Source of the DNA: Deltaproteobacteria bacterium
GTDB lineage: Bacteria; Desulfobacterota; Desulfobaccia; Desulfobaccales; Desulfobaccaceae
DNA: 64,000 nt
Direction of reading: 5' to 3'
NCBI GenBank assembly: GCA_019309545.1
Contig: JAFDGA010000012.1
Span: 62,001 to 126,000, forward strand
The notes beneath the pieces were generated by a model, which was given only the letters and a program-made list of their open reading frames with translations, was not told where the DNA came from and did no database searches. A program made the translations under genes and the position numbers. This document shows positions 20,006 through 28,600 of the stretch, piece by piece (within the stretch, counting starts at the first letter, position 1; each line of letters begins with the position of its first letter).

Positions 20006-20652
20006 GACAACCTCCCTAAAATACTGCTTCCCGCCTTAACCCGGTCGCCGAGCTTGACGCTGAGCGTCCACTCCTCAGGCAAATAGAGATCAACCCGGGA
20101 CCCGAAACAGATCAGTCCCACCCGCTCGCCTTTCTGCACCTGCTTGTGCTCACGCACATAAGTAATGATGCGGCGGGCCAGCACGCCGGCAATCTGGACC
20201 ATGACCAGGTGCTGTCCCGACTCGGTCTCCAGCCATAGGCTCTGTTGCTCGTTGACCTGGGAAGACTCCGGGTGGTTGGCTGGCACAAACTGACCTGGCC
20301 GATAAGCCATGGCCTTGACCTGAGCCGCAATCGGAGCTCGATTGACATGAACGTCAAACAGATTCATGAAAATACTTACCCTTTGCATGGGCTGGTGGAG
20401 AAATTGGTCTTCCTGGGCCTGACCCAGAAAAATTATCCGGCCATCCGCGGGGGAGACAATGGCAGCGGGTTCGGAGGTAATGGGGCGTTCCGGATCTCGG
20501 AAAAAGTAGGTAAAAAAGCCCATCATCCCCAGCCCCACCAAGGTTATCAACCGACTCCCGCTCCAGAGACCTACCAGTAGCATCGCTACGCCGCCACCGA
20601 TAAACAGGAAACCCGGATGGGCAATCGGGCCCGAAGGTGCCTTCATAGTCAA
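20002..20652 (-). CDS. psd: Phosphatidylserine decarboxylase (short, archaetidylserine-type)
   Basis: Converts phosphatidylserine to phosphatidylethanolamine. The self-processing site is FGSRVDLYLPE near the C-terminus, where cleavage before Ser yields the pyruvoyl cofactor. The internal motif VSIFMNLFDVHVNRAP is also conserved. At 216 residues it belongs to the short family typical of Desulfobacterota and other anaerobes, with two N-terminal membrane segments. It abuts ilvC and overlaps pssA by ATGA. Confidence 0.93.
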   Translation of the reverse strand: MTMKAPSGPIAHPGFLFIGGGVAMLLVGLWSGSRLITLVGLGMMGFFTYFFRDPERPITSEPAAIVSPADGRIIFLGQAQEDQFLHQPMQRVSIFMNLFDVHVNRAPIAAQVKAMAYRPGQFVPANHPESSQVNEQQSLWLETESGQHLVMVQIAGVLARRIITYVREHKQVQKGERVGLICFGSRVDLYLPEEWTLSVKLGDRVKAGSSILGRLS

Positions 20653-20653
20653 T

Positions 20654-21646
20654 TCAAGTCTTCTGCAGCCAACTCATCATGGCCCGCAGTTTTTTACCGA
20701 CCTCCTCGAGGGGATGTTCGGCTTCCTGTTTTCTTAAGGCATTGAACAGCGGCCGCCGCGCCTGGTTCTCCAAAATCCATTCCCGGGCAAAGGAGCCGTT
20801 CTGTATCTCCGACAGTATGCGGCGCATTTCCTGCCGGGTTTCTTCGTTGATGAGGCGCTTGCCGCGGGTATAATCCCCGAATTCCGCGGTATCCGAGACC
20901 GAATAGCGCATGTAACTGATGCCGCCCTGATAAAACAGGTCGACGATCAACTTCAGTTCATGCAGACACTCAAAATAGGCAATTTCCGGTTGATAACCGG
21001 CCGCCACCAAGGTATCAAATCCGGCCTTGACTAACTCCGACACCCCGCCACAGAGGACGGCCTGTTCTCCGAACAGATCGGTTTCGGTCTCCTCTTTAAA
21101 GGTAGTTTCAATTACCCCGGCGCGGGTCGCCCCAATGCCTTTGGCATAGGCCAGGGCAGTCTGGAGAGCCTGGCCGGAAGCATCCTGATGAATGGCCACC
21201 AGGGAGGGCACACCAGCTCCCTTCTCATATTCACTGCGCACCAGATGCCCCGGTCCTTTGGGGGCGATCATTACCACATCGACCTGGGGATCGGGCACGA
21301 TCTGGCCGAAATGGATATTGAAACCGTGGGAAAATAGCAGAGTTTTCCCCGGACCCATGTGGGGCCGAAGATCGTGTTCATAAACCTGGGCCTGGACATG
21401 ATCCTGGGTCAGAATCTGTACTACCTGGGATTGTTGAGCGGCTTCGGCTGCAGCCACCGGTGTAAAGCCGTATCGAACCGCCAGATCATGGTTCGAGGTA
21501 CCGGGCATCTCGGAGACCACTACCTCCAAGCCGCTGTCCCGCAGGTTGAGAGCCTGGGCATGCCCCTGGGAGCCGAAGCCGATGATAGCTATTTTCTTGC
21601 CTTGAAGAACCTTCAGATCAGCATCTTGGTCATAATAGATTTTCAT
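20654..21646 (-). CDS. ilvC: Ketol-acid reductoisomerase, class I
   Basis: Second step of valine and isoleucine synthesis. I start at [12 protein letters not shown] (330 residues), which follows AAAGGA at ideal spacing, not at the Met eight codons earlier. [17 protein letters not shown] is the Rossmann motif; the metal ligands lie in [16 protein letters not shown] and [11 protein letters not shown]. The cofactor loop after the second strand reads [10 protein letters not shown] instead of the common LRxGSxSW, so the Arg and Ser that bind the 2'-phosphate of NADPH are missing and an acidic residue is present. This hints at NADH use. Located between ilvN and psd. Confidence 0.95.
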   Translation of the reverse strand: MKIYYDQDADLKVLQGKKIAIIGFGSQGHAQALNLRDSGLEVVVSEMPGTSNHDLAVRYGFTPVAAAEAAQQSQVVQILTQDHVQAQVYEHDLRPHMGPGKTLLFSHGFNIHFGQIVPDPQVDVVMIAPKGPGHLVRSEYEKGAGVPSLVAIHQDASGQALQTALAYAKGIGATRAGVIETTFKEETETDLFGEQAVLCGGVSELVKAGFDTLVAAGYQPEIAYFECLHELKLIVDLFYQGGISYMRYSVSDTAEFGDYTRGKRLINEETRQEMRRILSEIQNGSFAREWILENQARRPLFNALRKQEAEHPLEEVGKKLRAMMSWLQKT

Positions 21647-21733
21647 TATCAATCCTTTCGAGTACAGCAATTAACGCGTCGTCGATAAACTTGGGGTTGC
21701 CCAAAACCATCCCTGATCCAGACTGGGCAGCGA

Positions 21734-22216
21734 TCAGCTTTTTTTACTCCGCTGGATGGCCAAGGTCCCAGTCCGGACTACTTCCTGGATGCCAATGCTT
21801 TTCAAGAGATCCAACACTGCTCTGATCTTTTCGTTATTGCCGGTAATTTCCAATGTATAAGAGTGGGGGCTGACATCCACCACCCGGCATCTAAAGATGT
21901 CGGCAATCCGCAATACTTCCGCCCGGGAACGGTCCTCGGCCTTAATTTTCACCAAGGCCATTTCGCGTTCGACGTGCTCGGTTCTGGTCAGGTCCACCAC
22001 CCGGATAACATTGATCAACTTCCGCAGTTGCTTGATAATCTGTTCGATGATCTGCTCATTTCCCGAAGTTACCAGGGTAATCCGAGAGACATCCGGTTCA
22101 ATGGTTTCAGCCACGCACAGACTTTCGATATTGAAGCCCCGGCCACTGAACAGACTGGTGACCCGGGAGAGCACTCCAGGTTCGTTATCCACCCACACCG
22201 AGATAGTATGCCGCAT
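21734..22216 (-). CDS. ilvN: Acetolactate synthase small (regulatory) subunit
   Basis: Regulatory partner of IlvB that confers valine feedback inhibition. The N-terminal ACT domain is plain (ISVWVDNEPGVLSRVTSLFSGRGFNIESL), followed by the C-terminal small-subunit domain up to residue 160. Normal length. It is 13 bases downstream of ilvB. AGGAG precedes the ATG. Confidence 0.95.
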   Translation of the reverse strand: MRHTISVWVDNEPGVLSRVTSLFSGRGFNIESLCVAETIEPDVSRITLVTSGNEQIIEQIIKQLRKLINVIRVVDLTRTEHVEREMALVKIKAEDRSRAEVLRIADIFRCRVVDVSPHSYTLEITGNNEKIRAVLDLLKSIGIQEVVRTGTLAIQRSKKS

Positions 22217-22229
22217 GATTTGCTCCTCT

Positions 22230-23921
22230 TTAAACCAGTATCATTTTGTGCGTTGGTGCCCCGGCAGGGACCATAGGAGTGACACATTCTTCAGGAGCTA
22301 CCCGGAAATCGATCAGCACCGGCTTACGGGTATTGATGGCCTCAAGGATCACCGGCTCCACTTCCTCCGGTTTTTCCGCCCGTAGCCCCAAACCGCCATA
22401 AGCCTCGGCCAATTTTACAAAATCGGGGGCTATCTGTAAGGAAGTCTGACTATAAACGCCTTTATAGAATAGCTGTTGCCATTGGCGGACCATGCCCAAA
22501 TATTGATTATTGAGGATGGCTACTTTCACCGGCAGATCATATTCCACTGCGGTGGCCATTTCCTGAATGTTCATCTGGATGCTGCCATCTCCGGCAATGT
22601 CAATGACCAGATCATTGGGGCAGGCCACCTGGGCCCCCAACGCCGCGGGAAAGCCATAGCCCATACATCCCAAACCACCGGAACTCATCCATCGGTTGGG
22701 CCGTTTCATGAGATAAAACTGGGCCGCCCACATCTGATTCTGTCCCACTTCAGTGGTGATAATCGCTTCCCCTTTGGTCAACTCATAGAGCTTTTCCACC
22801 ACAAACTGGGGCTTGAGTTCGCCACTGTGGCGGTCATAGGTCAGGGGGTGATCACGTTTCCAGACGGCGATTTGGTCTAACCAGAGCTGACGTGCTGCTC
22901 CCCAGTCCCGGGGTTCCAGGGCCGCAATCAATTGATTGAGCTGACCCAGAGCATTTTTGCAGTCACCAACGATGGGAATGTCCACCACCACATTTTTACT
23001 GATGGAAGTGGGGTCAATATCAATATGAATGATCTTCGCCTCCGGGGCAAACTCTTCAATTTTACCGGTAACCCGGTCATCGAATCGGGCTCCGATGGCA
23101 ATCAGCACATCACAGTGGTGAATGGCCATATTGGCATAATAAGTGCCATGCATACCCAGCATTCCCAGCCACAGGTCATGCGGGGCGGGGAATCCTCCCA
23201 ATCCCATCAAGGTGTTGGTCACCGGAATCTGCAGGGATTCGGCCAATTTGGTCAGTTCCTCAGCGGCCCCCGAAGAGATGACCCCACCCCCGGCATAAAT
23301 CACCGGCCGCTGGGCCTTGAGGATCAGGTCTAGAGCCCGTTTAACTTGGCGCGGATTGGCATGGTAAGTCGGATTATAACTCTTAATCTTGATGGTCTCG
23401 GGAAACTTGGGGGTGGTCCGGCCGGCCAGCACATCCTTGGGCAAATCCACCAGCACCGGCCCGGGACGCCCGGAACGGGCGATATGAAAAGCTTCATGGA
23501 CGATCCGGGCCAGATCGTTCACCGATTTAATCAGATAATTATGTTTGGTACAGGGTCTGGTAATGCCCACAATATCTACTTCCTGAAACGCATCGTTGCC
23601 GATCAGGGCGGTCGGGACCTGGCCGGTGAAGACTACTACCGGAATCGAATCCATATAGGCCGAGGCGATCCCAGATACGGTGTTGGTGGCGCCTGGACCA
23701 GAGGTCACCAAACAGACCCCGACGGTGGCGGCTGCCCGCGCATAACCGTCGGCCGCATGAATGGCCCCTTGTTCATGTCGAACCAAATAATGCTTGATGT
23801 GCGGGCAACGACTCAATTCGTCATAGAGGTCGATCACCGCTCCGCCGGGGAAGCCAAAGATATGCTTGACACCCTCTCGTTCTAAAGCCTTGAGGAGAAT
23901 CTGAGCGCCGGTCATAGTCAT
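22230..23921 (-). CDS. ilvB: Acetolactate synthase large subunit
   Basis: Thiamin-diphosphate enzyme joining pyruvate units, first common step of branched-chain amino acid synthesis. [14 protein letters not shown] and [16 protein letters not shown] mark the Pyr domain; [12 protein letters not shown] through [12 protein letters not shown] is the ThDP motif. 563 residues, biosynthetic (IlvB/IlvI) type. Its ATG overlaps the stop of the preceding DUF465 gene by four bases. MTMTGAQ allows a start two codons later. Confidence 0.95.
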   Translation of the reverse strand: MTMTGAQILLKALEREGVKHIFGFPGGAVIDLYDELSRCPHIKHYLVRHEQGAIHAADGYARAAATVGVCLVTSGPGATNTVSGIASAYMDSIPVVVFTGQVPTALIGNDAFQEVDIVGITRPCTKHNYLIKSVNDLARIVHEAFHIARSGRPGPVLVDLPKDVLAGRTTPKFPETIKIKSYNPTYHANPRQVKRALDLILKAQRPVIYAGGGVISSGAAEELTKLAESLQIPVTNTLMGLGGFPAPHDLWLGMLGMHGTYYANMAIHHCDVLIAIGARFDDRVTGKIEEFAPEAKIIHIDIDPTSISKNVVVDIPIVGDCKNALGQLNQLIAALEPRDWGAARQLWLDQIAVWKRDHPLTYDRHSGELKPQFVVEKLYELTKGEAIITTEVGQNQMWAAQFYLMKRPNRWMSSGGLGCMGYGFPAALGAQVACPNDLVIDIAGDGSIQMNIQEMATAVEYDLPVKVAILNNQYLGMVRQWQQLFYKGVYSQTSLQIAPDFVKLAEAYGGLGLRAEKPEEVEPVILEAINTRKPVLIDFRVAPEECVTPMVPAGAPTHKMILV

Positions 23922-24154
23922 GACGTTGTTTCCTTTGCTCTATATTTTGCCAGGAGTTGCTCAATACGGTCCCGGCCAGCCAGTTTGAGTTTTTGAATCC
24001 TTTTACGGGCGATGCTTTCCTCGGGGGTTAGATAAAACCGTCGGTTAAGGTCTTCTAACTGCCGTTCAAATTCCTGGTGTTCCCCCATCAAATGTTTCAA
24101 TTCAGGATCTTGATCAATCCATCGGGCAATTAGTTCTTCATCCTTTTTTTCCAT
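23918..24154 (-). CDS. DUF465/YdcH-like small coiled-coil protein
   Basis: A 78-residue helical protein beginning [19 protein letters not shown] and ending with [13 protein letters not shown]. The pattern (short helix, loop, LKxxKLxxRDxIxxLL helix) matches the YdcH/DUF465 family, whose function is unknown. I start at 24154, where GGGGAG sits at a good distance, rather than seven codons earlier. It is the first gene of the ilv-psd-leu operon and overlaps ilvB by ATGA, so it may affect ilvB translation or be a passenger. Confidence 0.75.
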   Translation of the reverse strand: MEKKDEELIARWIDQDPELKHLMGEHQEFERQLEDLNRRFYLTPEESIARKRIQKLKLAGRDRIEQLLAKYRAKETTS

Positions 24155-24182
24155 AGATCTCCCCTGCACACGCATCTATCCC

Positions 24183-24197
24183 AAATCTATCAGATTT
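24183..24197. promoter_or_regulatory. Operator-like inverted repeat at the ilv operon start site
   Basis: AAATC-TATCA-GATTT is a perfect 5-bp inverted repeat that covers the predicted transcription start, just downstream of the -10 hexamer. Its position would suit a repressor. No regulator is known for it. Confidence 0.4.
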
Positions 24198-24201
24198 ATG
24201 A

Positions 24202-24230
24202 ATGCTATTTTATTTTCCCAAGTTTGTCAA
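24202..24230 (-). promoter_or_regulatory. Sigma-70-type promoter of the ilv-psd-leu operon
   Basis: On the minus strand TTGACA (24225-24230), a 17-base spacer and TAGCAT (24202-24207) form a good promoter. It lies about 48 bases upstream of the DUF465 start codon and is the only strong candidate for the eight-gene operon. Confidence 0.6.
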
Positions 24231-24275
24231 CCGGTCCCTTAACCCCCTTCAATTTTAACAACTTGCTGCCACTGA

Positions 24276-25595
24276 TCAAGCCCCTGACAGGGACATATCC
24301 TCAAGGCGGACCCCAGCCGGACCCCGATAGGATTGGCGCTGCACCAATTCCTGGGATAAGGTCGCCTGACGAAAGGCCTGGTCCAGCCGCCCGCTGACCG
24401 AACCACCCTTAATGGGAGTAACCTGGCCATGGTCAATGAGATAGCCAGAGCGGATTTCGCCGGAAATGGCTCCGGTGACAGGGTTGGGTTCCAAGGTGGA
24501 AAACCTTAATAAATGCAACACTTTTCCTGAGCCGAGCATCGCGGCCAGGGGCGTGATGCCGGGTTGTACTTTGAGGTTGGTCAGATTGCCGGTCGGTTTA
24601 AGCTGCAAATAATCGGCATAGCGCTTATCAGCCAGCACCTGTCGGAAAAAATTGTTTTCAATAATGGTCACCGGTTGGAGGGCCAGTCCCTGGGCATCAA
24701 AAGGCCGGCTGGCCAGTCCGCCCGGCAGCCAGGGGTCGCTGCTCAGGGTCAGCCGATCACCTTGCGGTTCGGCAATAACCGGCTCGCCTGGTTTAAATCG
24801 GGACCATCCCTGGAAATGGGCCGGTCCACCGGCCTGGGCAGTAAAATAGTTGAACAGGGTATCTAGGGCCTCTTCCCCGAACACCACCGGATAGCGCCCG
24901 CTGGGGGGCAATTCGGCCTGTAGGCCCTCTTGGGCATAAACCCCGTAGCGGGTCACTATCTCTATCAGATTTAGATTCGAATAGAACCGGGCCCGACTAT
25001 AACTCAGGCTTTCGGCTTCCTCTGCCCCTCCCTGGGCCAGCAAGGCAAATTGGACAAAAAGTTCGGTTTCATTATACCTCCCTTTAAGTCCCAGGTGGTT
25101 CAGAAAGCTAATCTCCCTGCATTCGGCAAACACCTCGGCGGAAGCTACCCGGACATTGTTAACCTTGGTCTCAGCCTGATGTAGATCGTCCCGCACTCGC
25201 CATAGCACCTCCCGGGGCTGGTCAAGCCAGGTCTCGTCTGCCATTTTGAGGGGCTGATACTGTTGCTCCGGGCCGGGGAGGGTAAAGGGCGGGTTGGCTA
25301 CCCACTGGGCCCGGGCTTGAGCCTGGGCCAGATCCGCAGCCAGATTATCACCCGGATAGGCGAACCAGCCGGATTCCCCTAAAACCGGCTGTCCGTCTCT
25401 TTCCTGGGCCAGATAAATCTTAACCTGCACGGTGTCGGTTTCGACCCGGCGCAGGGACTCGACCTCATCAAAGATCAGGTAGAGCTGGTCGCTACTCTGT
25501 TTGACCCGCCGCAATTCCCAGCCATAAAGCTTAGCCTGCTGCAGCAGGTGCGCCAATTTATCAATCAGCTCCGAGTTTGCTGAGGACTGCTCCAT
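24276..25595 (-). CDS. PmbA/TldE-like protein of the TldD/PmbA family
   Basis: Family of the TldD-TldE protease that processes small peptides such as microcins and CcdA. The 439-residue product starts MEQSSANSELIDKL (25595); the upstream open frame only overlaps the next gene and has no coding character. The C-terminal half shows the family glycine-rich pattern (GNLTNLKVQPG, then SGEIRSGYLIDHGQ and GGSVSGR). No HExxxH zinc motif is visible, so it is PmbA/TldE-like rather than TldD-like, and no TldD is in the window. Last gene of a four-gene unit, 38 bases after the HAD gene. Substrate unknown. Confidence 0.75.
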   Translation of the reverse strand: MEQSSANSELIDKLAHLLQQAKLYGWELRRVKQSSDQLYLIFDEVESLRRVETDTVQVKIYLAQERDGQPVLGESGWFAYPGDNLAADLAQAQARAQWVANPPFTLPGPEQQYQPLKMADETWLDQPREVLWRVRDDLHQAETKVNNVRVASAEVFAECREISFLNHLGLKGRYNETELFVQFALLAQGGAEEAESLSYSRARFYSNLNLIEIVTRYGVYAQEGLQAELPPSGRYPVVFGEEALDTLFNYFTAQAGGPAHFQGWSRFKPGEPVIAEPQGDRLTLSSDPWLPGGLASRPFDAQGLALQPVTIIENNFFRQVLADKRYADYLQLKPTGNLTNLKVQPGITPLAAMLGSGKVLHLLRFSTLEPNPVTGAISGEIRSGYLIDHGQVTPIKGGSVSGRLDQAFRQATLSQELVQRQSYRGPAGVRLEDMSLSGA

Positions 25596-25633
25596 CCTAT
25601 TCACCCTAGGTAATATGAACGCATGAGATCTCT

Positions 25634-26728
25634 TCAACTTAAGGCGGCGATGGCCGCGCCCCGGAGACGGGCGCGCATGGCTGCACTCTGTGAGATGATT
25701 TGCTCGGGCGGGTCCATTCCCGCCACATAAAGGGCTGCTTCTCGACCTTGCAGACCACCGGAGATAGCCGCGCGCCATTCCGGCGGCAGTCCCAGGGCGG
25801 TCAGATCAGCCGGCAGCCCCTGCCGGGCCATTCCCAGCACCGCGGCCTGGCCCCGTTGCCTAAATAGCGTGGTGATCAGGGCTACCGGCCAAACGGTATC
25901 GGCGATGACAATGATTTCCGCATGATTAACCGCATAACGGTTACCGTTGAACGAGACTGCCAGGCCTCCCCCGGCTCGGACGGCCTGGAAGGCCTGAACG
26001 TCGGTAATGCTATCCCCGACGTAGATGGCGGCCGCCATCGGTAACCCGGTCTGGGCCAGGCTTGCCACCAAGGCCCGTTCTTTCTCGCTCCCCCCAACCG
26101 GATTAACTTCCTGATAGATGGTGCCGATCTCCATCTCGCGGATCAGCTCCCCGAAAATCTGATCGAGCCGGGCAATCGCCTCCTGGGTCGGGCCTTCCAG
26201 GTCAGCAGGGGCCAGGGCCGGATCCGGCACCCGGATTTCAGGCAAAGCCGCAATCTCGACGGCTAATTGCTGCAAGTACTTGGCTTCCTGGGTTGAGAGG
26301 GAATAGCGGTCCAGATCTAGTGGGGTGGCAAAAATATGGGCCTCGTCAAACCCAAGTTTGAGTCCGACCGCCAGAGCAAACTGACGGTAACTGGTACTGA
26401 TTTCAAAAATCGGCAACCCCAGTCCATGCAGAAAGCGATAAGCCGCCTCGGCTCCCGGCACCAGCACCATGGTTCTTAAAGAATAATCCAAGATCTGTTG
26501 GTTGGTTAAACCATAGGCCTTGAGGAAGGGCAGAATCAGTTTCAGGGTGTCGCCTGCTTTATAGTCCGGTTTTTTGACGACGTCGGCCAGATAATCATCA
26601 TAGCGACTTACCTGGGTGAAAAACTTGTCTCCGTGCGGGGGCATAAAATCCCGGCACAATTCAAAGGCATTGTCATTGAGACAGAGCGGGCCTTCGCAAT
26701 CGGTATTTAACTGAACGGCACGGATCAT
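25634..26728 (-). CDS. HAD-superfamily phosphatase-like protein, EhaR/COG4030 type
   Basis: 364 residues starting MIRAVQLNTDCEGPLCLND, where an ATGA overlap with the upstream gene fixes the start. The HAD nucleophile motif is TDCEG (Asp-Cys-Glu rather than Asp-x-Asp), followed by SRYDDYLADV and KAGDTLKLILPFLKAYG, a pattern I know from the archaeal EhaR/COG4030 group. Motif IV is VGDSITDVQAF. The C-terminal 80 residues are less conserved. EhaR genes occur near methanogen hydrogenase operons, but no hydrogenase is here; the neighbours are a formyltransferase-like gene and a sugar-kinase-like gene. The reaction is unknown. Confidence 0.75.
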   Translation of the reverse strand: MIRAVQLNTDCEGPLCLNDNAFELCRDFMPPHGDKFFTQVSRYDDYLADVVKKPDYKAGDTLKLILPFLKAYGLTNQQILDYSLRTMVLVPGAEAAYRFLHGLGLPIFEISTSYRQFALAVGLKLGFDEAHIFATPLDLDRYSLSTQEAKYLQQLAVEIAALPEIRVPDPALAPADLEGPTQEAIARLDQIFGELIREMEIGTIYQEVNPVGGSEKERALVASLAQTGLPMAAAIYVGDSITDVQAFQAVRAGGGLAVSFNGNRYAVNHAEIIVIADTVWPVALITTLFRQRGQAAVLGMARQGLPADLTALGLPPEWRAAISGGLQGREAALYVAGMDPPEQIISQSAAMRARLRGAAIAALS

Positions 26729-27552
26729 GGGTTTAAACGGCCGGCCAAATAGGCTTCCACCTGGCCGGTAAGACAAATGCCTTGCGGTTTCAACTTTCCC
26801 TGGGACTGAACCCCCTGCGTAGTCAACACCAGACGACCCTCGGCCAGATTTTTCAAGGTTAATAAGATCAGAGGGAATTCCCGCCTCAATTCTTCCGCCC
26901 GGAGGCGGGCAAACAACGGTTCTGCCTCCCCTTCCTGGTGGATAATTTCTTGTAGACTCTGGAGTTGCCGTTTTTTCCGAAATTGCTGCCACAGAGGAGC
27001 AAATTCCGGCCCGGTAAGGGAAAAGTGACAATAAGTGACCGGCGGTCCGCGGTCCAATTCCGGGGTGGCCAGATGCATCATGGCCCCGGCTTCCTGGTAC
27101 TCATGGGCGATCAGCTCCCACATCACTTGCTGCCAAGTGCCGATGGGACCGCCGGGGAGGCCGGGGTGCAGGTTGAGGCATAAAAATGTCGAACATAATC
27201 TGTGGCTTAAGACCAGCATGTAGCCCGCCAGAACCACTATCCGAGCCTCATAGCCCTGCAGGCGCTCGATGACCCCCAAGTCATAATTTTTTCGGACTTT
27301 TTCCAGATCCGGAGCCCGGCGGCGAATTTTTTCCCTTAAATTCCGGGAAGAGTAGGTGACCAGCGGCAGGTGCCGTGCCTCTACTGCGGCCCGAAACCGA
27401 TCGACAGCTGGGGTTTCCCCCGGTTCCCGGTCACAAAAGACATAAGCAATCTGTCCGGGTATGAATCCGGAGGCCATATGATCATGGGTGGCGGCCAATA
27501 GATCGATGGCGGCCTGATCCCGGCCACTGGAAAACCAGCCAAAGGACAGCAT
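26725..27552 (-). CDS. Formyltransferase-family protein (PurN-like N-terminal domain)
   Basis: 275 residues. Residues 1-190 resemble the formyl transferase fold: a glycine-rich start (GWFSSGRD), VVLAGYMLVLS, then LNLHPGLPGGPIGTW with the Asn-x-His catalytic pair, and ATPELDRGPPV with the third Asp. The C-terminal 80 residues form an extra helical domain not found in PurN. It is not a plain phosphoribosylglycinamide transformylase, since the usual HPSLLP is changed. Starts two bases after the kinase gene and overlaps the HAD gene by ATGA, so the products probably act together. Substrate unknown. Confidence 0.7.
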   Translation of the reverse strand: MLSFGWFSSGRDQAAIDLLAATHDHMASGFIPGQIAYVFCDREPGETPAVDRFRAAVEARHLPLVTYSSRNLREKIRRRAPDLEKVRKNYDLGVIERLQGYEARIVVLAGYMLVLSHRLCSTFLCLNLHPGLPGGPIGTWQQVMWELIAHEYQEAGAMMHLATPELDRGPPVTYCHFSLTGPEFAPLWQQFRKKRQLQSLQEIIHQEGEAEPLFARLRAEELRREFPLILLTLKNLAEGRLVLTTQGVQSQGKLKPQGICLTGQVEAYLAGRLNP

Positions 27553-27554
27553 GT

Positions 27555-28471
27555 TTATCTCAGAGCCGCTAATTGTTGATACAGGAAGACCTTGCCAGGA
27601 TAGCTATCCCGCCCGGGGCCAGACAGACTAACCGCGGCTACCTGGTTAGCCAGACTAAGAGCAGATTTCGGTTCCAGGCCGGCCAACTGACCCGCCAGCC
27701 AACCCGCGGCAAAAACATCCCCTGCTCCCAAGGTATCCACTACGGTGGCCGTATTTTCAGCGAGGGCCTCGATGACCCCAGCCGGGGAGATCAGCCGCGC
27801 CCCCCGCGGCCCCAATTTAATGATAACGGTCTTTGGGGCCCAGTCCGGCCAGATAAACGCGTTGCCGCCTAACTGACACCATTCCCGTTCGGTTACCAGC
27901 AGCGTGTCGGTTCTGGCCAATAGCGGCGCCAGCACCTCCCGTCCTCGCCGGGTGTAAAGCTCGCCGGGGTCTAAACTGGTATGGGGGCCATCTTCTAAAC
28001 GGTAGACCAAGTCAATCTGCACTTTTGAATTAAGGCCACCGGCAGATCAGCCAGTTCCAGGAGATCATTGGTATTGGGAGCGACCAGGATGGTCCGTTCC
28101 CCGTTTGGCTCCACCAGGATATAAGCCCGGCCGCTATTGCCTTGGCGGGCCACATGGCAGTCGACTTTGGCCAGGCCTTGGAGCAGGAAATCCCCATCCT
28201 CGTCTTCTCCTACCCGACCTGCCAGGGCCACCGGTATGCCCCAGCGAGCCAGGGCAAAGGCCGTATTGGCCGCTTGACCACCGCCGCCGCGGCCAGCAAC
28301 CATGGCCCTGCGAGCCAGACGGTCCTGCAACTCGCCTTCCTGGACCGGGGTAAGGGCATATTCTCCACCGGCCCGCAAATCCGGGACAACCTCCACAAAC
28401 GGCTCCAGGGTCTCAACCCGATAAAGCAGGTCGACATTAATGGCCCCCAGACAGACCACGACCGCCTCCAT
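27555..28471 (-). pseudogene. PfkB-family sugar/nucleoside kinase, interrupted by a frameshift
   Basis: Two overlapping frames together make one ribokinase-like kinase. The first (28471 to 27995) runs from VVCLGAINVDLLYRVE through AGRGGGGQAANTAFALARWG and GRVGEDEDGDFL to PNTNDLLELADLP. The second (from about 28022 to 27555) continues with DGPHTSLDPGELY, TEREWCQLGG and the ATP/anion-hole motif DTLGAGDVFAAGW. The break is near 28000-28030; one missing base around the GATTGACTTGG sequence would join them. The catalytic half is intact, so this is a recent lesion, a sequencing error, or less likely a programmed shift. First gene of the four-gene operon; sugar specificity cannot be read. Confidence 0.8.
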
Positions 28472-28543
28472 AACGGTAGCCTAACAAGAATCGCCCCTGG
28501 GGTCAATGGATTTTACGTGCACGCTTGGCTAGGCCAAGGACAT

Positions 28544-28567
28544 AAAAAAAGGCTGCTTAATACAGCC
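28544..28567 (-). terminator. Rho-independent terminator after the glycosyltransferase gene
   Basis: On the minus strand GGCTG and CAGCC pair around a seven-base loop and are followed by seven T residues. It sits 34 bases past the stop of the glycosyltransferase gene and separates it from the kinase operon. Confidence 0.75.
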
Positions 28568-28600
28568 CTGATTGGGTATGGGGACTGGTCTGAACAAGCG

